This document shows, piece after piece, positions 6,900 to 15,195 of a DNA stretch of 42,888 bases (the stretch's first letter is position 1; every line of letters starts with the position of its first letter). A program made the position numbers and the translations under genes. Source of the stretch: Candidatus Moraniibacteriota bacterium (GTDB taxonomy: Bacteria > Patescibacteriota > Minisyncoccia > Moranbacterales > UBA1568). The stretch is taken from assembly GCA_013336285.1 (NCBI GenBank), contig JAAXTX010000007.1, forward strand, positions 1-42,888. Reading direction: 5' to 3'. The notes beneath the pieces were generated by a model. The model was given only the letters and a program-made list of their open reading frames with translations. It ran no database searches and was not told the DNA's origin.

Positions 6900-7790
6900 C
6901 TAAAGGTTCAGGATAGCCCGCGCATTCCGGAACAGGATCATATCCTTTTCCGAGGACGTTATCGGGAGGCGGTCGATGAAGTCGACCGAATCCGCGTACG
7001 ACTGGACGGGAAAATCACTCCCGAACAACACCCGTTCCATCCCGTTTCGGACACGGAGCATCTCCGATATCTCGGCAACTACCCGTTCCTTCACGCGCGG
7101 ATTGTCCTCTTCGGGCCAACCGGTCCTGATCTGTCCCGACGTATCCGTATAAACGTTACGGCACCGCATCATGACGGACCGCAGTTCATCGAAGAACGGG
7201 TTGCCGAGATGTGCGATGACGAACACCACGTCCGGAAACGCGCGCGCGGCGGCAAGCACCCGCTTCGGCGCGGTCAGGAACTCATCCCGTTCCAACGGGC
7301 ACTTCGCGTATCCGCACCGGTATGATCCCTCGCGACGGTCATGCTCGGTCCGTCCGCAGCACGGCTGGAGATCCCCTCCGTGAATCATCACGGGAGCCGC
7401 ATGCGCCCTCGCGATCTCGTATAACGGATACACCGACCGGTCGGAAGGTGAGAACTCCTGATATCCGGGATAGAGTTTGATTCCGGATATGTCCCCTGCC
7501 CGTAACGACGATTCGAGTCCGTCGAACTCGTTTTCCAATTCCGTTTTCGACAACGTCATGTCCACCGTTCCGAATACGGAAAAGAACGGATCCCTTCCGG
7601 TGAGTTCCAGTATGGAACGCGCCGACATACCGCTGCGCTTGTACGGAAAACTTGTCGCGAGCGCTATCACATGCGTTACCCCTGACGCTTCAGCCCGCTC
7701 CCTGAGCACGGCCGGCATCGCACTCGATACATGCAGTCCCTCGAGCGGCCGTGCCGTCACATGGGCGTGCATATCGATGATTCCGTTCAT
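6900..7790 (-). CDS. Amidohydrolase-2 family metal-dependent hydrolase
   Basis: The 296-residue protein shows the amidohydrolase TIM-barrel signature in order: DMHAHV (His-x-His, residues 7-9), GIKLYPGYQ (Lys), MIHGGD (His), VIAHLGNP (His) and LFGSDFPVQ (Asp). This order fits the amidohydrolase-2 group (PF04909). Family members hydrolyse or decarboxylate cyclic or aromatic substrates. The substrate here is unknown. A cysteine-rich insertion (CCGRTEHDRREGSYRCGYAKC) between the Lys and His motifs is unusual and could bind a metal. The start at 7790 has AAGGGG 7 nt upstream. An in-frame TTG ten codons earlier lacks such a site. Confidence 0.85.
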   Translation of the reverse strand: MNGIIDMHAHVTARPLEGLHVSSAMPAVLRERAEASGVTHVIALATSFPYKRSGMSARSILELTGRDPFFSVFGTVDMTLSKTELENEFDGLESSLRAGDISGIKLYPGYQEFSPSDRSVYPLYEIARAHAAPVMIHGGDLQPCCGRTEHDRREGSYRCGYAKCPLERDEFLTAPKRVLAAARAFPDVVFVIAHLGNPFFDELRSVMMRCRNVYTDTSGQIRTGWPEEDNPRVKERVVAEISEMLRVRNGMERVLFGSDFPVQSYADSVDFIDRLPITSSEKDMILFRNARAILNL

Positions 7791-7888
7791 GGTCGTACCC
7801 CTTTTCAGATTTGTTTTCAAAAATTGTGATCACGTATCCCGGACCCGCATCGGTCTCGGGCGGATTTCTTGTTAAATGACAGTGCTGT

Positions 7889-7917
7889 TTTTTAACATCA
7901 TATATAGGATATGTCAA
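7889..7917 (-). promoter_or_regulatory. Candidate promoter of the amidohydrolase gene
   Basis: TTGACA (7912-7917), 17-bp spacer, TAAAAA (7889-7894). The -10 lies in an imperfect dyad (7872-7895, TTAAA-N2-ACAG-type halves) that could be an operator. Confidence 0.5.
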
Positions 7918-7936
7918 CTACATAATCCGGCTACGG

Positions 7937-7957
7937 ATTCGGTCAGGCTGACCGAAT
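7937..7957 (+). promoter_or_regulatory. Perfect 21-bp palindrome upstream of the flotillin-like promoter
   Basis: Arms of 10 bp (ATTCGGTCAG/CTGACCGAAT) around one central G end 3 bp before the -35 of the flotillin promoter and 20 bp from the divergent amidohydrolase -35. The position suits a regulator site acting on either or both genes. Confidence 0.6.
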
Positions 7958-7960
7958 TAC

Positions 7961-7989
7961 TTGACAGAATCAGAAATGTATCCTATAAA
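7961..7989 (+). promoter_or_regulatory. Promoter of the flotillin-like gene
   Basis: TTGACA (7961-7966), 17-bp spacer, TATAAA (7984-7989). The leader is about 70 nt. Confidence 0.85.
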
Positions 7990-8065
7990 TCGAAACATTC
8001 TGACATAGTGCCGGAATGTCGTCGCAAGACGGGATGTTCGTTAATATACATAAAAGGAGAGAGTA

Positions 8066-10144
8066 ATGCTTCCAATGCTACTTACCACCGCACTCGGTCT
8101 GATTGTGGTGCTCATAGCACTTCTTTTCCTGTCCAATTCGATCAAGGTTATCGGGCCGACGGAAGTCGGACTGGTCACGAAGCGGATAGGAAAGAAACTG
8201 CCCGGAGACAACCCCATCGCCCTCAACGGCGAAGCAGGTTATCAGGCGGATCTGTTGATGCCGGGACTCAAGTTCGTCCTGTGGCCCATCTATTCGGTGA
8301 AGAAATTTCCATGGGCACAGGTTCCCGCCGGCGAGATCGGTCTGGTGATCAGTCAGGTCGGCAAACCTTTGCCTATCGGCGCGAAATCGGCGAAGTACAA
8401 AAAGGAGTTCGGTTCGTTCACGAATGTCAGGTCGTTCCTGGAACAGGATGGCGAGAAGGGCGTGCAACGTCCCGTATTGTCACCCGGTTCGCTCGTTCCG
8501 ATTCACCCGGTCGCTTTTCTCGTGATAACGAAAAGAAAGGTTTACGGCCAGTTGATTTCACCTGAATTATTGCAAAGGGGTGATAACGCGGACGGCCCGA
8601 TTTCTTGCTCCGCGTTCGGACTCGAACCGAAGCAACTTGACCTCGTGCGCATTCAGCCCAAACCGACGGAAGAAAGTCAAGGCGTCGTGGACATGGTGGG
8701 TATCGTGACCACGTACGAAGGAGATCCGCTCCCTTCGGGACTTATCGCGAGCCGACTGGGCGATTTCGATGACGTCAAGGAGATGGAAGGTAAAAACATG
8801 AAAGACGCCGAGGTCGCTGAGGTGCTCCTGGGAAACAAGAACGATCTTCACAACAACTACCAGGACTATCAGGCATTTCTCGAGCACGGGGGAAAGATCG
8901 GACTTCAACACGATCCGCTGCTGTACGGCGCCTACGCGCTGAATCCGTTCCTGGTACGGGTCGAAATGGTTCCGATGCTCATCGTACGCCAGGGCGAGGT
9001 GGCAGTCATCAAGGGATATGTCGGCCTCTCGACCGAGGACACGTCCGGCGAGGGATTCAAGTTCGGTTCGCTCGTGAAACCGGGACACCGCGGCATCTGG
9101 AGAGAGCCACTTCGTACCGGCAAGTATCCGGTCAATCCGCGCATCTACCAGGCGGAAATCGTGCCGACATCCATCCTGACCCTGAACTGGGCCGAGGCGG
9201 TCTCTCAGGCGCATAATCTCGACCGTCAGCTCTCGCAGATCCAGGCGAAAAGCCGCGAAGGGTTCATCTTCAGGATCGACCTGCAGGTACAGATCCACGT
9301 GCCCGACACGAAGGCGCCGCGCGTCATCTCGACCGTCGGCACCATGCAAAATCTCGTGAACGAAGTCTTGCAGGCGGCGGTGGGCAACCATTTCCGCGAC
9401 AAACTTCAGAGCATGGAGGCGGTCAAGTTCATCGAACAACGCCAAGCGGTTCAGTTGGAAGCGGAGGCTCATATCAAGCAGCAGCTGGAAAAATACGAAA
9501 TTGAAACGAAGGGCGTATACATCCAGGACGTGATATTCCCCGAAGAGCTGGTCGTCGTGCTCAAGGAACGCGAGATCGCGAATCAGGAAATCGCGACCTA
9601 CAAGATGCAGCAGACGGCGGAAACCACCCGTATCGACATGGAAAAGGCGAGGGGTCAGGCCGATATGCAGGCCGAGCTCGCCAGTTCCGAAGTCGGCGTC
9701 GTGATCCAGACGAACAATGCGAACGCTCGAAAACAGGAAGCCGCAGGTGAAGCGGCCTATATCCGCGAAACCGGTGCCGCCAAAGGTGCCGAGGTCGAGT
9801 CCATCGGTCTCGCACATGCCAAGGCGTATGCCAGCCAGGTCTCGGCACTTGGTCAGCAGGGCACGATGTTTGTCAACATCGCCGCATCGCTCGCGGGCGG
9901 AAAGCAGCCGTTCATGCCGAAGGTGCTTGTAGGCGGCGGGAACGGAAACAACGGTTCCCTCGACGGACTGTTCGCGACCCTTATCGAGCAGTTTCAGTCC
10001 GGAAAATTGGCGCTTCCGGCATTCGTCCCGACCGAGAAAGAGCCGACCGAAGAAGTGAAACCGGCTCCGGCAGAAGAGGAGGAGACGGTTCCGGCGGGAA
10101 AAATCATGCCGTCGCCGGCCATTAAAAAGAATGCCGAGGAATAA
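8066..10144 (+). CDS. Flotillin-like SPFH-domain membrane protein, 692 aa
   Basis: One N-terminal membrane helix (about residues 5-25) is followed by SPFH-type beta structure. A long Ala/Glu/Gln-rich coiled coil (about 455-590, e.g. EIANQEIATYKMQQTAETTR) and a Pro/Glu-rich tail come next. Three similar short motifs with the pattern P/R-x-G/T-E-V/I-x-x-V-x-x-x-x-G occur near residues 31, 87 and 308. This suggests internal repetition of the leading SPFH strand and explains the large size (typical flotillins have 450-550 residues). Flotillins form membrane microdomain scaffolds. AAAAGGAG precedes the ATG. The gene is monocistronic with its own promoter and terminator and is divergent from the amidohydrolase, and no NfeD partner is present. 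Confidence 0.8.
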   Translation: MLPMLLTTALGLIVVLIALLFLSNSIKVIGPTEVGLVTKRIGKKLPGDNPIALNGEAGYQADLLMPGLKFVLWPIYSVKKFPWAQVPAGEIGLVISQVGKPLPIGAKSAKYKKEFGSFTNVRSFLEQDGEKGVQRPVLSPGSLVPIHPVAFLVITKRKVYGQLISPELLQRGDNADGPISCSAFGLEPKQLDLVRIQPKPTEESQGVVDMVGIVTTYEGDPLPSGLIASRLGDFDDVKEMEGKNMKDAEVAEVLLGNKNDLHNNYQDYQAFLEHGGKIGLQHDPLLYGAYALNPFLVRVEMVPMLIVRQGEVAVIKGYVGLSTEDTSGEGFKFGSLVKPGHRGIWREPLRTGKYPVNPRIYQAEIVPTSILTLNWAEAVSQAHNLDRQLSQIQAKSREGFIFRIDLQVQIHVPDTKAPRVISTVGTMQNLVNEVLQAAVGNHFRDKLQSMEAVKFIEQRQAVQLEAEAHIKQQLEKYEIETKGVYIQDVIFPEELVVVLKEREIANQEIATYKMQQTAETTRIDMEKARGQADMQAELASSEVGVVIQTNNANARKQEAAGEAAYIRETGAAKGAEVESIGLAHAKAYASQVSALGQQGTMFVNIAASLAGGKQPFMPKVLVGGGNGNNGSLDGLFATLIEQFQSGKLALPAFVPTEKEPTEEVKPAPAEEEETVPAGKIMPSPAIKKNAEE

Positions 10145-10164
10145 TTCCTTTCGGTAACGTAATA

Positions 10165-10209
10165 AGCCCTGCGCAGATCGGTTCATCCGATTTGCGACAG
10201 GGCTTTTTT
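10165..10209 (+). terminator. Terminator of the flotillin-like gene
   Basis: AGCCCTG/CAGGGCT outer stem with an inner ATCGG/CCGAT stem followed by six T. Confidence 0.85.
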
Positions 10210-10250
10210 ATTTTCACAAACGACGATGTCGTAACCGACTAGGAACAACA

Positions 10251-10277
10251 ATAAAACCGGGTACCATTGATACCCGG
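10251..10277 (-). terminator. Terminator of the 162-aa gene
   Basis: CCGGGTA/TACCCGG stem followed by TTTTATTG on the minus strand. Confidence 0.7.
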
Positions 10278-10303
10278 CCTTCATACGTTTTACCGGAAAC
10301 AGA

Positions 10304-10792
10304 TCAGGCTTTGGCGCCTGCTTTTACCCTTTCATCGACCCATGCGATCCCTTTTTCGAGATCTGCAACGAATCTCGTCGTGGGTAGAAGATAGCTTTCG
10401 CCTTCCTTTTCCACGACCTCGACGACGCCTAACCGGCGAAGAATACTCAATCCCGTGAGCCAGTCCGCGACATCGTGTTCGACCGGCTTCGGAATCTTTT
10501 CGAAAAAACGACCTTCTTCCTGTTCCTCCGTCATTTCAGGGAGAATAGCGGGATAGGTCGCATAAACCTTTTTCGCGACCACGGCGTCCCCGATAAAGAA
10601 CCTCCGGAGACTGACTCCCTTCCATTCCGGGAATTTTTCGACGCCGAGCAGACCGGCCATTCTGAGCGCGGCACGATCAGGTTCGTACTTTCCGTAATTG
10701 AAATATCCGTACCCCTCGTACAACGGCGTTGGTTTCAGGGCACATTCCAATACCGGGCTTTTTTCCGTCAGGTCACAATATCCTTTTTTCAT
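10304..10792 (-). CDS. Hypothetical protein, 162 aa
   Basis: No family recognised. Aromatic-rich N-terminal part (LYEGYGYFNYGKYEPDR), then a helical region with a basic patch (VSLRRFFIGDAVVAKK), a Glu-rich loop and a C-terminal half (DWLTGLSILRRLGVVEVVEKEGESYLLP) that resembles a small winged-helix unit: helix, turn, beta-hairpin. A role in binding nucleic acid or protein is possible but unproven. I place the start at 10792 (weak AAAGAA upstream). A GTG at 10846 would add 18 charged residues. It lies 81 bp after the stop of the 151-aa gene without a terminator between, so the two are probably cotranscribed. Confidence 0.65.
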   Translation of the reverse strand: MKKGYCDLTEKSPVLECALKPTPLYEGYGYFNYGKYEPDRAALRMAGLLGVEKFPEWKGVSLRRFFIGDAVVAKKVYATYPAILPEMTEEQEEGRFFEKIPKPVEHDVADWLTGLSILRRLGVVEVVEKEGESYLLPTTRFVADLEKGIAWVDERVKAGAKA

Positions 10793-10873
10793 GATTCTTT
10801 CGCTTTTTTGTTTCTGAGACTGTTCTTCTGACAAATTCTTCCGCACTTTTTCTTCCGCACTTTCCGAATCGGA

Positions 10874-11329
10874 CTATTTCATGGAGGAAACGCACCGTTT
10901 ATCCAGAAAATCTCTCGACAATCTGGACATGACACTTTCCACGTGACAGGCGTATCGGTTCCTTGTCCCGCCCTCGGGAGTCTCATCGAAATATCTCGCC
11001 AATTGATCTTTAAGAATTTCGTACGCCATGACGGAAACATCCCTCATGGCAGCCTCGTATTCCGAGCCTGATAGGATTTCCCCCTTGTCGTTCAAAGACT
11101 GTCCGAAATGATCGAAAATCGTGAGAACGGTGACTTTCTCCCTGTACTCATCCTCGGAACGAAGCACCAGGCCGAAGTTTCCGCTTTTCCGTATTTCCTG
11201 ATCGATGACATCAAGGACGTACCGTATCTGCATCTCGGACAACCTATCGAATCCGCAAAGCAGCCGCTCGTCGTTCCCTTTCTTCCCGAAAGACATCAGT
11301 CTTCCCAAAGCCGCCGATATTTTTCCCAT
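10874..11329 (-). CDS. Hypothetical protein, 151 aa (paralogue of 4726-5184)
   Basis: Paralogue of the 152-aa protein at 4726-5184, sharing GFDRLSEMQIRYVLDVIDQE, TIFDHFGQSLNDKGE, RYACH-ESVMSRLSRDF and KRC at matching positions. The function is unknown. The upstream untranslated region also resembles that of the paralogue just before the start codon (CCGTTACGACGGAAAAGG here). The whole unit therefore seems to have been copied, not only the coding part. The start is preceded by AAGGGGGG. It is first in a probable two-gene unit with the 162-aa gene. Confidence 0.75.
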   Translation of the reverse strand: MGKISAALGRLMSFGKKGNDERLLCGFDRLSEMQIRYVLDVIDQEIRKSGNFGLVLRSEDEYREKVTVLTIFDHFGQSLNDKGEILSGSEYEAAMRDVSVMAYEILKDQLARYFDETPEGGTRNRYACHVESVMSRLSRDFLDKRCVSSMK

Positions 11330-11396
11330 CCACCCCCCTTTTCCGTCGTAACGGATACTGTAACGCAGTTATTAAATGACACATATATGACAAAAA

Positions 11397-11425
11397 TGTA
11401 TAACATGAGACAAGCCTTCTGTCAA
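11397..11425 (-). promoter_or_regulatory. Promoter of the 151-aa orphan
   Basis: TTGACA (11420-11425), 17-bp spacer, TATACA (11397-11402). Confidence 0.8.
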
Positions 11426-11466
11426 CTTTTAGCGACCGACCGCGGCGATATCTGTCGTTTTGATTT

Positions 11467-11494
11467 AAAAAAAGCCGCCTGGTTTACAAGCGGC
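11467..11494 (-). terminator. Terminator of the 105-aa gene
   Basis: Eight-bp stem with one wobble pair (GCCGCTTG/CAGGCGGC) followed by seven T on the minus strand. Confidence 0.8.
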
Positions 11495-11504
11495 CGGGAT
11501 CATT

Positions 11505-11822
11505 TCAGATCCGGTTTTTTCTGGTGAACACGAAATACGCGCTGCCCGACTCGTTGTATCCGGGCTTGTCATATACGACCTTCCATCCTGCGGCGCCGTA
11601 CTGACCCTCGATGTCCAACCAGTGCTTATCGAAAATATCATTCCTGTTCAGCCCCTTCTCCACCATCAGTTTGACGACGTCGTCTTGTTTGACGGTCGCA
11701 GAGTTGCCATAGAAGTGGAGACTGATCAGATGGTTGAACGATTCGAACACGGCATCGGGAAAGTCGATCATACTTTTCTTGGCGGCCTCGGCGGGCCTGA
11801 TGGGACGGATATTGCTCGACAT
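11505..11822 (-). CDS. Hypothetical protein, 105 aa
   Basis: Small soluble protein of no recognised family. The N-terminal half is helical (AVFESFNHLISLHFYGN followed by KQDDVVKLMVEKGLNRNDIFDKHWLDIE). The C-terminal half is a beta-meander (GWKVVYDKPGYNESGSAYFVFTRK). This helix-then-hairpin order resembles small winged-helix or effector-like proteins, without proof. AGGAGG lies 6 nt before the ATG. Own terminator downstream. It is divergent from the regulator at 11936, with 113 bp between the starts, so the regulator may control it. Confidence 0.7.
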   Translation of the reverse strand: MSSNIRPIRPAEAAKKSMIDFPDAVFESFNHLISLHFYGNSATVKQDDVVKLMVEKGLNRNDIFDKHWLDIEGQYGAAGWKVVYDKPGYNESGSAYFVFTRKNRI

Positions 11823-11900
11823 GAGTCACCTCCTGTAATCGGGTTTTGAAAGGACTGACACCCGGATCGTATCCTATCCCCCGAAGACACGCATTGGCGG

Positions 11901-11929
11901 TCGACAAAGTGTAACATTTATTGTACATT
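11901..11929 (+). promoter_or_regulatory. Promoter of the TrmB-like regulator, giving a leaderless transcript
   Basis: TCGACA (11901-11906), 17-bp spacer, TACATT (11924-11929). The ATG follows 6 bp after the -10. Confidence 0.6.
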
Positions 11930-11935
11930 TTTATC

Positions 11936-12667
11936 ATGGACACGAAAAAAATCTTCCGACGGCTCGGACTCCCCAAGCATGCCGATGACATCTACGAATC
12001 GCTCCGTAAAAACGGACCGATGATCGCATCACGCATCTGCGACGCGACCGGCCTTCATCGACCCTCGGTGTATCGCGCCCTTTCCGCATTGCTCTACCGT
12101 CGCTTCGTGTACGTGACGAAAACTGGCAACAGAAAAATCTATCACCCGACAGACCCGGGTGTCATCAACACGACTTTTTCCGAACTCTCGGATACGGTCG
12201 CAAGGAAACTGGCCAAGGAAAACATCGCCGACGATCTCTATGAACAAAAAGCGATCCGCCTGCTCAAGGGCTTCGACGGGATCCGCGCCGCATTCGACGA
12301 TGTCATCTCACATACGAAACGCGGCGAGACCTTCTATCGATACACGTCGGAAAGGGATCTGGACAAGGTGAACCGATACCTTTCGAAAGACTATCGCATC
12401 CTGCGCGACAGGAAGAGACTCGAACGCATGGTCATCAGCAATCCGGTATCCGGAACACGAAAAAAACCGCGGCTGGAGCGGTTCATAAAGTACGTTCCCC
12501 CGAAGGCGAATCTCTTCGATCAGAATATCATCCAACTCGTGTACGGCGACCGGGTCTCGCTGATCGACCTCGACGCCGAACGGGTCATCATCATCGAGAA
12601 CAGGTCCCTCGCCGCCTTCCAGAAAATCATCTTCCGCCAGCTCTACGACAAACTGCCGTTACCATAG
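11936..12667 (+). CDS. TrmB-like transcriptional regulator, 243 aa
   Basis: An N-terminal winged helix-turn-helix (about residues 8-75: LPKHADDIYESLRKNGPMIASRICDATGLHRPSVYRALSALL in part, then a wing with GNRKIYHP) has the spacing of the TrmB family (PF01978). A helical linker and a C-terminal alpha/beta sensor region follow, ending in VYGDRVSLIDLDAERVIII and a terminal helix. TrmB proteins respond to sugars or other small ligands. No ligand can be inferred here. The ATG at 11936 lies 6 bp after a -10 element and lacks a Shine-Dalgarno, so the mRNA is probably leaderless. Divergent to the 105-aa gene and one of three related regulators in the window. Confidence 0.8.
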   Translation: MDTKKIFRRLGLPKHADDIYESLRKNGPMIASRICDATGLHRPSVYRALSALLYRRFVYVTKTGNRKIYHPTDPGVINTTFSELSDTVARKLAKENIADDLYEQKAIRLLKGFDGIRAAFDDVISHTKRGETFYRYTSERDLDKVNRYLSKDYRILRDRKRLERMVISNPVSGTRKKPRLERFIKYVPPKANLFDQNIIQLVYGDRVSLIDLDAERVIIIENRSLAAFQKIIFRQLYDKLPLP

Positions 12668-12708
12668 GAGGCGTGCCTGGATATTTTTCGGCATCGGAAC
12701 CGATTAAA

Positions 12709-12746
12709 CAAAAAATGACGCTGCCGAACATGTCGACAGCATCATT
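12709..12746 (-). terminator. Terminator of the CPBP-family gene
   Basis: Fourteen-position stem with one wobble (12714-12727 with 12733-12746) followed by TTTTTTG on the minus strand. Confidence 0.8.
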
Positions 12747-12765
12747 AAACCGAACCGATATCTCC

Positions 12766-13596
12766 TCACTTCTTAAAGACGAAGCGGATCACGTCGATCT
12801 CAAGATCGTACAGGATGTGTATCGCGATCGCGGTCGCGAGCCCGTAATGAAGCATCGCGAACATATACACATAACCCGTTATCCAGGAGTTCAACAATCC
12901 GATAGGTCCCTGATACTGATGTCCCGCCCTGAATCTCGCATTCGCGCTCACCAGACCGAACAGGAACAGCTCGGGATAACCGTTGTGGAAAATCCCGTGG
13001 AACTGTCCGAACGTCACGAAGTCGATGACGGGAATGAAGACGTTCCGGTATAGCCAGAACAACGGGTCCCCGCCGATGCTCCATGTCAGATACAGCGCCG
13101 TTGCTCCCAAAACGATCATGCCGGCACCGAGAATCTTGTTTCCCGCGCCCTTATCAAGGAACGCCAGCACCGCGAAGACACACAGACCCAGACCGATGAC
13201 CGTTCCAAGCACCGTCGAAAGGAGAAAGTTCATCACGACTATCGAGATCATCGCGTAGCAGATGAACACGTATCGGAATCCCAGTTCCTCCCAGATTCCC
13301 GCGAGAATACTCGTCGACACTGCCAACACGAGCGAGCTTCGCCCTTCTTCCTTATCCTTGATGGCCGTGATAGCGAGCGACATTGCCAGGCAATACGCGA
13401 ACAACGGCCAAAACCCCTGTATCGTCGACCAGTTCACCTCCCACGAAAGAAACGGGTACTTGAAGAATCCCGGCGAAACGGCTTCCACCACCCAAAGACC
13501 GAGCCATGCCACCCCCACCACGGCAAGATTGAGCAATTGAAAACCGATAAGATTCGCATTGTGCCGATCCCTTTCAGTCGAAACGGATATCCTCAC
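12766..13596 (-). CDS. CPBP-family intramembrane metalloprotease, 276 aa
   Basis: A polytopic membrane protein with about seven or eight hydrophobic segments. It carries the three CPBP (Abi, PF02517) motifs in order: EELGFR (Glu-Glu-x3-Arg), FAMLH (Phe-x3-His) and HILYD (His-x3-Asp). These are the catalytic residues of Rce1/CAAX-type glutamyl proteases in the membrane. Bacterial members act in bacteriocin self-immunity or membrane protein processing; the substrate here is unknown. The start is GTG at 13596 with AGGAGG 5 nt upstream. Alternative: a CPBP-like membrane protein without proteolytic activity, but all motif residues are intact. Confidence 0.75.
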   Translation of the reverse strand: MRISVSTERDRHNANLIGFQLLNLAVVGVAWLGLWVVEAVSPGFFKYPFLSWEVNWSTIQGFWPLFAYCLAMSLAITAIKDKEEGRSSLVLAVSTSILAGIWEELGFRYVFICYAMISIVVMNFLLSTVLGTVIGLGLCVFAVLAFLDKGAGNKILGAGMIVLGATALYLTWSIGGDPLFWLYRNVFIPVIDFVTFGQFHGIFHNGYPELFLFGLVSANARFRAGHQYQGPIGLLNSWITGYVYMFAMLHYGLATAIAIHILYDLEIDVIRFVFKK

Positions 13597-13642
13597 GAAT
13601 ACCTCCTTTTTTTTAGATTATGTAAAAAAACTACGAAATGAG

Positions 13643-13671
13643 ATTATAACACCTGCCGGACATTTTGTCCA
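13643..13671 (-). promoter_or_regulatory. Promoter of the CPBP gene with a 13-bp palindrome at the -35
   Basis: TGGACA (13666-13671), 17-bp spacer, TATAAT (13643-13648). GGACA-AAA-TGTCC (13658-13670) overlaps the -35, a possible repressor site. Confidence 0.75.
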
Positions 13672-13791
13672 TACGATTGGATTAGCTCAAAAGAAGCATA
13701 ATCCATGATCCATCTCCCGATCAACGGCCGAAAACGAAAACCTGACTCATAGAAAGTAAACACAATGAATGACGAAAGTACCTGCTCGGTC

Positions 13792-13887
13792 GGCAGGTGA
13801 CCATAAAGAGTATCCGTTCGTATACACTTTGTATCGGTTAACAATAGAAACGAATCTTACGAGATCCGCAGCAAAAGGTACCTGACC
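13792..13887. repeat. Repeat family R1, copy A (divergent)
   Basis: About 95 bp aligned with the copy at 16931-17025. It starts GGCAGGTGACC, has a degenerate hairpin (AAAGAGTATCCGTTCGTATACACTTT), then GGTTAACAATAGAAACGAATC and the end GGTACCTGACC. It occupies most of the right half of the gene-free stretch 13597-13966. Elsewhere in that stretch I see only the CPBP promoter. Confidence 0.7.
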
Positions 13888-13966
13888 TGATATTGTATTC
13901 GCAGCGACCAAGATATGCACCGCTTGAATATGGAAACGGCGGCGGGACCGTCTTGCCGGGTTACCA

Positions 13967-15070
13967 TCACAGCCCTTTGTACTTCTTCAGGTCCTTTTTG
14001 GCGATCTTCATGAATTTTCCGAAGTTCCGATCCTTGTCGCGACGCTCCACCGCGGACGAGCCGTAGAACTCAGCCTCTTTCCGGAGCCTGAGATAGTTAT
14101 CATATCGCTCACGATCGATTTCCCCCGATCCGAGCGCGGCGAGCACCGCACAACCCGGCTCATGTTCGTGCATACAGTCGGCGAACCGGCATTTCGTAGC
14201 GAGTGCAGCGATTTCGTCGAAACTTTCCTCGATCCCGGTTTCCGTATCCGTCATCCCCACCTCCCGGACCCCGGGATTGTCGATCACGATTCCGCCATTC
14301 GAAAGGAAATACATCTCGCGTGAGGTGGTCACATGCTTCCCCCGTCCAGATCGCGTTCCGTTCTCGCCCGTTCGTATACCGTTCGATTCAAGAAGCATGT
14401 TGATGAGCGAGGACTTGCCAACACCCGATGAACCCAGGAAACAAAAGGTTTTCCCCGCTTCGAGCGACTCGAAGAGCGTTTGCACGCCTTCGCCGCTCAC
14501 GGTACTGGTCGTCACGATGCCGATCTCCCCGAACCGTTCCCGAATCTCGGCGATCTTCACATCACGGTCTTCCGGGGAAATCAGATCGATCTTGTTGAGA
14601 ATGACGGCCGGCCGCACGCCCCCGTCGCGCGCGATGGCCGCATAGCGCTCTATCCGGTTCAAATTGAAATCACGGTCCACCGCCTCCACGATGAAGGCCG
14701 TATCCACGTTCGTCGCGATGATCTGCACCCCGCTCTTTCCCTCGTACCCGTTTCCCTTGCCGACGGACTTTCTCTTGATAACCGTCCTCCGTGGCAGAAT
14801 ATCCTGAATCACCGCCTGTCCTCCCGACACGTCGGAGAGTTCCACCCAGTCCCCCACGGCGGGATAATCCTCGCGCGAGGAGGCCGAATGCATGCGCTTT
14901 CCCGTCACTTTCGCGACATATTCCCCATCCACATCCTTCACCCTGTACCCGCCACGCGTCTGCGCGATCACCCGCGCGACGCGAACACCCTCCGACCCGC
15001 GCTCCTCGCGGCTCGATTCGAAAAAGGAGTCATATCCCAAATCCTCGATAGTCAGTGTTTTTCCGTTCAT
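13967..15070 (-). CDS. rsgA: Ribosome small-subunit-dependent GTPase A (RsgA)
   Basis: RsgA is a circularly permuted GTPase that acts in late maturation of the 30S ribosomal subunit. In order: an OB-like N-terminal domain, then G4 NKID, then G1 GSSGVGKSS, a G3-like DNPG and the C-terminal zinc site CRFADCMHEHEPGC (Cys, Cys, His, Cys). All are intact, at 367 residues. The lysine-rich tail (KIAKKDLKKYKGL) is common in the family. Two adjacent ATG codons are possible. I chose the second, which lies 6 bp after a TACACT -10 element (15077-15082), matching other leaderless genes here. No Shine-Dalgarno or convincing -35 is visible. Confidence 0.93.
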   Translation of the reverse strand: MNGKTLTIEDLGYDSFFESSREERGSEGVRVARVIAQTRGGYRVKDVDGEYVAKVTGKRMHSASSREDYPAVGDWVELSDVSGGQAVIQDILPRRTVIKRKSVGKGNGYEGKSGVQIIATNVDTAFIVEAVDRDFNLNRIERYAAIARDGGVRPAVILNKIDLISPEDRDVKIAEIRERFGEIGIVTTSTVSGEGVQTLFESLEAGKTFCFLGSSGVGKSSLINMLLESNGIRTGENGTRSGRGKHVTTSREMYFLSNGGIVIDNPGVREVGMTDTETGIEESFDEIAALATKCRFADCMHEHEPGCAVLAALGSGEIDRERYDNYLRLRKEAEFYGSSAVERRDKDRNFGKFMKIAKKDLKKYKGL

Positions 15071-15153
15071 CATCCCAGTGTAGCACTCTCAGCCCCTTTT
15101 TCGTGAAATATGGAAACGTACCATGAATATCTTGAACGGATTTATTATTAAAT

Positions 15154-15180
15154 GAGGCCTCCTGGATTATCGGAGGCCTC
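15154..15180 (-). terminator. Terminator-like hairpin after the methyltransferase gene
   Basis: Nine-bp stem GAGGCCTCC/GGAGGCCTC followed only by ATTTAATAATAAA, so the U-tract is poor. Confidence 0.5.
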
Positions 15181-15195
15181 TTCGGTTCGTTGCCG

